Below are positions 59,943-64,000 of a DNA stretch of 64,000 bases, one piece after another. Within the stretch, counting starts at the first letter, position 1; the number at the start of each line of letters is the position of its first letter. Both the position numbers and the translations under genes were made by a program. The notes beneath the pieces are model-generated. The model searched no databases. It was not told the DNA's origin and saw only the letters and a program-made list of their open reading frames with translations. Source of the DNA: Oscillospiraceae bacterium (GTDB lineage: Bacteria; Bacillota; Clostridia; Oscillospirales; Oscillospiraceae); assembly GCA_015068425.1 (NCBI GenBank), contig SVKK01000005.1:1-64000 (forward strand). Direction: 5' to 3'.

Positions 59943-60012
59943 CACTTTATATTAAACCCAATCCTTTATTGCCCTATAAAAAATTCTTTTAACCATAAAG
60001 CCTGCAATAAGC

Positions 60013-60018
60013 TATAAT
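60013..60018 (+). promoter_or_regulatory. -10 box of the BKACE operon, -35 box poor
   Basis: A perfect TATAAT lies at 60013-60018, but no good -35 box is found 16-18 bases upstream (TAACCA at 59990-59995). This suggests an activated promoter. A small TACC-TGTT-GGTA inverted repeat lies downstream near 60041-60052. Confidence 0.5.
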
Positions 60019-60110
60019 ATTTGTGTATTTTAAGGCGTATACCTGTTGGTAAGCCGCCCTAAATTGACAGTCCGAATTTCAAAATTTTTACTCAGAAAGG
60101 AATTTGAATT

Positions 60111-61040
60111 ATGGCTAAGAGAAAAGTTATCCTGACCGTCGCACAGACCGGCAACTTCCAGGGAAAGGCTCAGAACCCCGGACTTCCCGAGCAGCCCGAT
60201 GAGATCATCGCTTCCGCATACGATTGCTACAACGCAGGTGCAACTATTGTTCACTGCCATGCACGTAACAAGGAAGGCAAGAGCTGCAACGACGGCGAAA
60301 TCTTTGCTGAGATCAACTCCGGCATCCGCGCAAAGTGCCCCATCATCATTCAGAACTCCTCCGCTCCCGCAACCCGCGCCAACGCTCACACCGATGACGG
60401 TCTCGGCGTTCTCGATATGAAGGATCCCGCCTGCTGGCCCGAGATGGTCACTCTTGACTGCTCTCTCATGACCACCACCTGGGAAGACCTCGAGTTCATC
60501 TATATGTGGACCCGTAAGTGGCTCGTAAACGTTGCCCGCCGCATCAAGGAGATGGGCATCAAGGCAGAGATCGAAGTTTTCGATCCCACCGCTGTTGAAG
60601 ACGTTTTCAAGTATCTCTATCCCGCCGGCGTTCTGGACGATCCCGTCTCCATGACTCTCGTTATGGGTATGGACAAGGTTTCTCAGGGTGCTATCTCCTG
60701 CACTCAGCAGAACATTGACTACATGATGGATCTGGCTCACAACTGCGCAAAGGCTGCAGGCGTTAAGATGCCTCTCGATATCACCACCATGGCTATCGGC
60801 GCAAACCAGCTTCCCGGCACCGTTTACGGTATGCTCAAGGGCGCAGGTCTCCGCACCGGTATGGAAGACAACATCTACTACAGCTACAAGAGACTTGCCA
60901 AGAGCAACGCCGAGCTGGTTGAGCGCTGCGTGCGCATCATCCACGAGCTTGATATGGAAGTTGCTACTCCCGAAGAGGCACGCGAGATGCTCTGCATGCC
61001 CCAGCTGAAGCCCAACGGCAAGGTTCGCGGCAACGCCTGA
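60111..61040 (+). CDS. BKACE family beta-keto acid cleavage enzyme (DUF849)
   Basis: 309 residues, the family of 3-keto-5-aminohexanoate cleavage enzyme (Kce) and 3-dehydrocarnitine cleavage enzyme. These zinc enzymes join a beta-keto acid with acetyl-CoA to give acetoacetate and a new acyl-CoA. VHCHARN holds the zinc histidines 48 and 50; EIEVFD is conserved; RTGMEDNIYY carries the zinc glutamate (252) and catalytic aspartate (253). The end, SNAELVERCVRII then EVATPEEAREML, is typical. Lysine-fermentation partners (kamA, kamD, kal, kdd) are absent, so the substrate is probably another keto acid. It is first gene of a strongly codon-biased operon. Confidence 0.9.
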   Translation: MAKRKVILTVAQTGNFQGKAQNPGLPEQPDEIIASAYDCYNAGATIVHCHARNKEGKSCNDGEIFAEINSGIRAKCPIIIQNSSAPATRANAHTDDGLGVLDMKDPACWPEMVTLDCSLMTTTWEDLEFIYMWTRKWLVNVARRIKEMGIKAEIEVFDPTAVEDVFKYLYPAGVLDDPVSMTLVMGMDKVSQGAISCTQQNIDYMMDLAHNCAKAAGVKMPLDITTMAIGANQLPGTVYGMLKGAGLRTGMEDNIYYSYKRLAKSNAELVERCVRIIHELDMEVATPEEAREMLCMPQLKPNGKVRGNA

Positions 61041-61066
61041 GTTTATTGACTTAAGGAGATATATAA

Positions 61067-62029
61067 ATGAGTAAGCGTGTTATCGGTATTGTCGGCCTTG
61101 GCATGATCGGCAACAGCACCGCTGTTCTGACCACCCTCCACGGCAACAAGACCATCTGCTATGTCAGAAACGAAGCTAAGATTCCCACCTACAAGGCCGG
61201 CTTTGACAAGATGTATGATGAACTGATTGCTCAGGGCATCATCACCGAAGAGCAGAAGGAAATCTGCGCTTCCTACCTTGTTTACACCAGCTCTTATGAG
61301 GGAATGGCTGAATGCGAAGTTATCTTTGAAGCAATTGCTGAAGACATCGAGATGAAGAAAGTCTGCTTTGCAGAAATCGAGCGTTGCTGCCCCAACATCA
61401 AGCTCATCGGTTCCTGCTCCTCTTCCATCCTTCCCGATGCTCTCGCAGCAGCTGCCGATAAGTATGCTGACCGCATCATCGTTACCCATCCCTTCTTCCC
61501 TGTCCACATGGTCCCCTACTTCGAGATCTGCTATTCCGAGAAGACTGCCGACGGCGTTGTTGACTACGCAAAGCAGGTTCTCGCCGAGCTGGACAGAAAG
61601 CCCTCCGTCCTGAAAAAGCCCAACCCCGGCTTCATCGGCAACTACCTTCAGTTCGCTCTGTGGGCTGCCTGCCTGAATCTGGTTGAGCAGGGTATCTGCG
61701 ATCCCAAGGACGTTGACAACTGCCTCAACTACAGCTTCTGCCCCCGCTACAGCAGCATCGGCATTTTCGATCACTTCGATAACGGCGGCTACAAGCTGAA
61801 CATCACCACCTGCAACGCTGTGTTCCCCATCCTCCCCCGCTGGGATGCTGCTCCCGATTGCATCCGCGAGAAGGCCGAGTCCCCCGACGCTTGGGGTGCA
61901 AAGAGCCCCACCAAGCTTGGCTTCTATGACTGGAACGGTGTTGATATGGTTGAATACCAGAAGAAGGTCAATGCTCCTTACTGGAAGTTCATCAACTGGG
62001 AGTTCCCCACTGAGAAGTGCGGAGAGTAA
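61067..62029 (+). CDS. 3-hydroxyacyl-CoA dehydrogenase family protein (possible 3-hydroxy acid / carnitine-type dehydrogenase)
   Basis: 320 residues. A Rossmann NAD loop IGIVGLGMIGNS at the N-terminus is followed by VIFEAIAEDIEMKK and SCSSSILPDALA. The catalytic His-Glu pair lies in THPFFPVHMVPYFE (His141, Glu153). The usual HPFNP has become HPFFP, a loss of the family Asn. The C-terminal domain starts NPGFIGNYLQFALWAACLNLVEQGI. L-carnitine dehydrogenases belong to this family and oxidise a free 3-hydroxy acid. Coming 26 bases after the BKACE gene, it likely makes the beta-keto acid that BKACE cleaves. Confidence 0.85.
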   Translation: MSKRVIGIVGLGMIGNSTAVLTTLHGNKTICYVRNEAKIPTYKAGFDKMYDELIAQGIITEEQKEICASYLVYTSSYEGMAECEVIFEAIAEDIEMKKVCFAEIERCCPNIKLIGSCSSSILPDALAAAADKYADRIIVTHPFFPVHMVPYFEICYSEKTADGVVDYAKQVLAELDRKPSVLKKPNPGFIGNYLQFALWAACLNLVEQGICDPKDVDNCLNYSFCPRYSSIGIFDHFDNGGYKLNITTCNAVFPILPRWDAAPDCIREKAESPDAWGAKSPTKLGFYDWNGVDMVEYQKKVNAPYWKFINWEFPTEKCGE

Positions 62030-62064
62030 GAGCATCCTATATTAAAAGAAAGGATTGATATCCT

Positions 62065-62523
62065 ATGGTATACGATAACAACAACGGCGGCGAGTACGGC
62101 AAGTATTTCGTACAGAACAGCCCCGGTCCCGCAATGGACGCTGATTTCAAGGCACTTTATGACCAGTTTGCTAAGCGCATTCTTTGGATGGACGGCAACG
62201 TTTGCCCCGGCGCTTTCCAGATGAACACCGCTTGGTACTTTAACGCCGCTCCCCGTGATCCTATGTTCACCGAGCACGAGCACGGCGATACCAACGAGCT
62301 GGTTTGCTTCTTCTCCAGCGACCCTGAGAATCCCTACGACCTCGGCGGCAAGATCGAGTTCAGCCTCGAAGGCGAACCCCACCTGCTGACCAAGTCCACC
62401 ATGATCTACATACCCGCAGGTATGAAGCACAACCCCATGCGCATTCTTGAGGTTAACCGCCCCATCTTCCACTGCTCCATCATTATGAAGGAAGCTTACG
62501 AAGAGGACAGCACCTACAAGTAA
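62065..62523 (+). CDS. Cupin domain protein in the BKACE operon
   Basis: 152 residues forming one cupin. Motif 1 is in FTEHEHGDTNELVCFF (HxH and Glu) and motif 2 in IYIPAGMKHNPMRI (PxGxxH), so the three-His one-Glu metal site is intact. The first 50 residues precede the barrel. It has no close namesake that I recognise; it might act as an isomerase, lyase or dioxygenase-like enzyme on the pathway substrate. An anaerobic setting makes an oxygenase unlikely. It shares the strong codon bias of its neighbours. Its start follows AAAGGATTGATATCCT. Confidence 0.75.
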   Translation: MVYDNNNGGEYGKYFVQNSPGPAMDADFKALYDQFAKRILWMDGNVCPGAFQMNTAWYFNAAPRDPMFTEHEHGDTNELVCFFSSDPENPYDLGGKIEFSLEGEPHLLTKSTMIYIPAGMKHNPMRILEVNRPIFHCSIIMKEAYEEDSTYK

Positions 62524-62545
62524 GCCGTTAAATAACTAATCCAAA

Positions 62546-62577
62546 ACGCCTGGCTGCCCTAAAAAGCCGCCAGGCGT
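62546..62577 (+). promoter_or_regulatory. Intercistronic hairpin before the CoA-transferase gene
   Basis: ACGCCTGGC (62546-62554) pairs with GCCAGGCGT (62569-62577) over 9 bp, with a second possible inner GGCT/AGCC pairing. No U tract follows, so it may be an mRNA-processing or stabilising element in the 105-base gap. Confidence 0.55.
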
Positions 62578-62628
62578 ATCGTAAGTATTCTCAGAAAAAG
62601 ATATAAATAAACGAAAGGAATCTTCTCA

Positions 62629-64000
62629 ATGTCCAAGTTTGTTACTCTTGAAGAAGCTATGAGCCTGATCCCCGATAACTGCGCCCTTATCTCCGGCGGT
62701 TTCGGTTCTCTCGGCAGCCCCGAAGAGCTCTACACCGGCCTCAAGGAGCGTTTTGAGCGCGAGGGTCATCCCCAGAACATTTCCTTCGTATGCGGCATCA
62801 CTCCCGGCGACAAGACCGAGAGCACTGAGCCCTACAAAGGATACAATATCGGCGCAAACAAAATCGCCATCCCCGGTCTTCTTGGCCGCGTATGGGCCGG
62901 CAACATGACCGATGCCCGCGCCATCGCCTACATGATCGACAGAAACGAGATCCCCGGCTATATGCCCCCCATGGGTGTTATGTGCAACCTCATTCGCTGC
63001 GCTGCCGGCGGACGCCCCGGTCTCATCACCAAGGTAGGTCTTGACACCTTTGCTGACCCCCGCCGCGATGGCTGCGCCTTCAACCAGAAGGCAAGGGACG
63101 GCCTCAAGGTTGTTGAGCTTATGAACATTGACGGCGAGGAGTATCTCTTCTACAAGACTCCCCCTGCCGATGTTGCCTTCATCCGCGCAACCTATGCTGA
63201 CGAGGACGGAAACCTCTCCATGGAGCACGAGGCCTACATTGGCACCGAGCTTGAGGTTGCGGTTGCCGCTCACAATAACGGCGGTATCGTCATCGCTCAG
63301 GTTGAGCAGGTCGTTCCCCGCGGAACTCTCCGCACCCGCAATATCCGCATCCACAATAAGCTTGTTGACTACATAGTAGTTGCAAAGGATCCCATGAACA
63401 GCCGTCAGTGCTATGCCACCCTGAAGTATCGTCCCGAGCTCAGCGGTGAGCAGACCTTCCTCGGCAACGCAACTAAGATCCTTCCCATGACCCTGCGCAA
63501 GGTTATTGCCCGCCGCGCTGCCATGGAGCTTCAGCCCGATATTATCATTAACCTTGGTTCCGGCATGCCCTCCGGTGTTGGCTCCGTTGCAGCAGAAGAA
63601 GGCATCAACCAGGGTCTTACCTGCTCCGTTGAGTCCGGTCCCATGGGCGGCCAGGTTCAGGAAGGACTCTCCTTCCCCGGCGTTGCTAACTGCGAATGCA
63701 TGTTCACCCAGACTGACACCATCGATATGTATGATGGCGGCGTTCTCGACATGGCATTCCTGGGCGGTGCTGAGATCGACGAGAAGGGTAACGTAAACGT
63801 TTCCAAGTTCGGCGGCCGCAGCATCGGTGCCGGCGGTTACATTGATATCTCCCAGAACGCAAAGAAGGTCTTCTTCATGGGCACCTTCACCGTTGGCAAG
63901 CCCGACATCGAGATCACCGGCTCCGGTCTGAAGATCAATACCGACGGCGGCGTTAAGTTCGTCAAGGAAGTTCAGCAGGTCACCTTCTCCGCCGACTTCG
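62629..64000 (+). CDS. Acyl-CoA:carboxylate CoA-transferase, fused two-domain (YdiF/acetoacetate type), partial
   Basis: At least 457 residues; the 3' end lies beyond the window. It is a family I CoA-transferase with alpha and beta halves fused. The alpha half starts near FVTLEEAMSLIPDNCALISGG, and the beta half has INLGSGMPSGVGSVAAEEG. The catalytic glutamate, which forms a glutamyl-CoA thioester, is in CSVESGPMGGQ at about residue 335. FLGGAEIDEKGNVNVSKFGG is conserved. YdiF-type enzymes pass CoA among acetate, acetoacetate, propionate and similar acids. Here it could move CoA from the BKACE acyl-CoA product to acetoacetate. It starts at ATG 62629 behind GAAAGGAA. Confidence 0.9.
   Translation, partial: MSKFVTLEEAMSLIPDNCALISGGFGSLGSPEELYTGLKERFEREGHPQNISFVCGITPGDKTESTEPYKGYNIGANKIAIPGLLGRVWAGNMTDARAIAYMIDRNEIPGYMPPMGVMCNLIRCAAGGRPGLITKVGLDTFADPRRDGCAFNQKARDGLKVVELMNIDGEEYLFYKTPPADVAFIRATYADEDGNLSMEHEAYIGTELEVAVAAHNNGGIVIAQVEQVVPRGTLRTRNIRIHNKLVDYIVVAKDPMNSRQCYATLKYRPELSGEQTFLGNATKILPMTLRKVIARRAAMELQPDIIINLGSGMPSGVGSVAAEEGINQGLTCSVESGPMGGQVQEGLSFPGVANCECMFTQTDTIDMYDGGVLDMAFLGGAEIDEKGNVNVSKFGGRSIGAGGYIDISQNAKKVFFMGTFTVGKPDIEITGSGLKINTDGGVKFVKEVQQVTFSADF

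Noticed and set aside
60030-62035. Two long minus-strand frames opposite the BKACE and dehydrogenase genes
   Set aside because: Both arise from the strong codon bias of the plus-strand genes and have no ribosome binding site or known domain.
60111-64000. Lysine fermentation operon containing Kce
   Set aside because: Lysine aminomutases (kamA, kamD), kal and kdd are not in the visible neighbours, and the dehydrogenase is of the 3-hydroxyacyl-CoA type.

Overview
The window looks like a chromosomal segment of an anaerobic, endospore-forming member of the Clostridia, most likely of the Oscillospiraceae/Ruminococcaceae type. The evidence is the sporulation genes yqfC, yqfD and a ylbJ relative; a dcw cluster with a PASTA-type penicillin-binding protein and a MurE carrying the meso-diaminopimelate motif; a yqfCD-phoH-ybeY-era-yqzL-recO series in Firmicute order; and family pairs (DUF5058, DUF5685) that I associate with Clostridia. 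The species assignment is inference. I see no prophage, insertion sequence or CRISPR array.

Layout. Positions 1-900 hold the start of the infC-rpmI translation operon (minus strand) behind a consensus promoter and a long leader; infC appears to start at AUC. Positions 900-6140 are a mixed block: polysaccharide deacetylase, a small membrane protein, deoC, a two-OB-fold SSB-like protein, a YihY membrane protein and a DUF5058 two-gene membrane system. Positions 6145-18646 are the dcw cluster on the minus strand: mraZ, rsmH, ftsL, pbp, murE, mraY, ftsW, murG, murA, ftsQ, ftsZ. It lacks murF, murD, murC, murB and ftsA. Positions 18900-30000 are minus-strand housekeeping genes: a coiled-coil protein, coaD, rsmD, uvrC, an HPr-like protein without the phospho-histidine, mutS2, recO, yqzL, era, ybeY, phoH, yqfD, yqfC.

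Positions 30000-54300 are short units in both directions: ylbJ, a chromate-transporter pair, an RlmD-like methyltransferase, secG, an operon of zinc ribbon, DUF5685 and J-domain proteins, an AbrB / methionine-gamma-lyase-like / EamA operon, serC-serA-esterase, mtaB, a cysteine desulfurase, an AI-2E exporter, a D,D-carboxypeptidase, pgi, a small P-loop protein, a heterodimeric ABC exporter, a HAD hydrolase and tRNA-Gly(CCC). Many units are separated by strong, often bidirectional, hairpin terminators.

Positions 54334-64000 are the most interesting part. A TRAP transporter (order dctM-dctP-dctQ) is divergent from two tandem LysR regulators across a region with an 18-bp palindrome. Downstream lies an operon with strong codon bias: a BKACE (DUF849) beta-keto acid cleavage enzyme, a 3-hydroxyacyl-CoA dehydrogenase family protein, a cupin and a fused CoA-transferase that runs off the window. 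Together they suggest import of a beta-hydroxy or beta-keto acid, oxidation to the keto acid, cleavage with acetyl-CoA to acetoacetate plus an acyl-CoA, and transfer of CoA to acetoacetate. The logic resembles carnitine degradation via 3-dehydrocarnitine, but the substrate cannot be read from the sequence.
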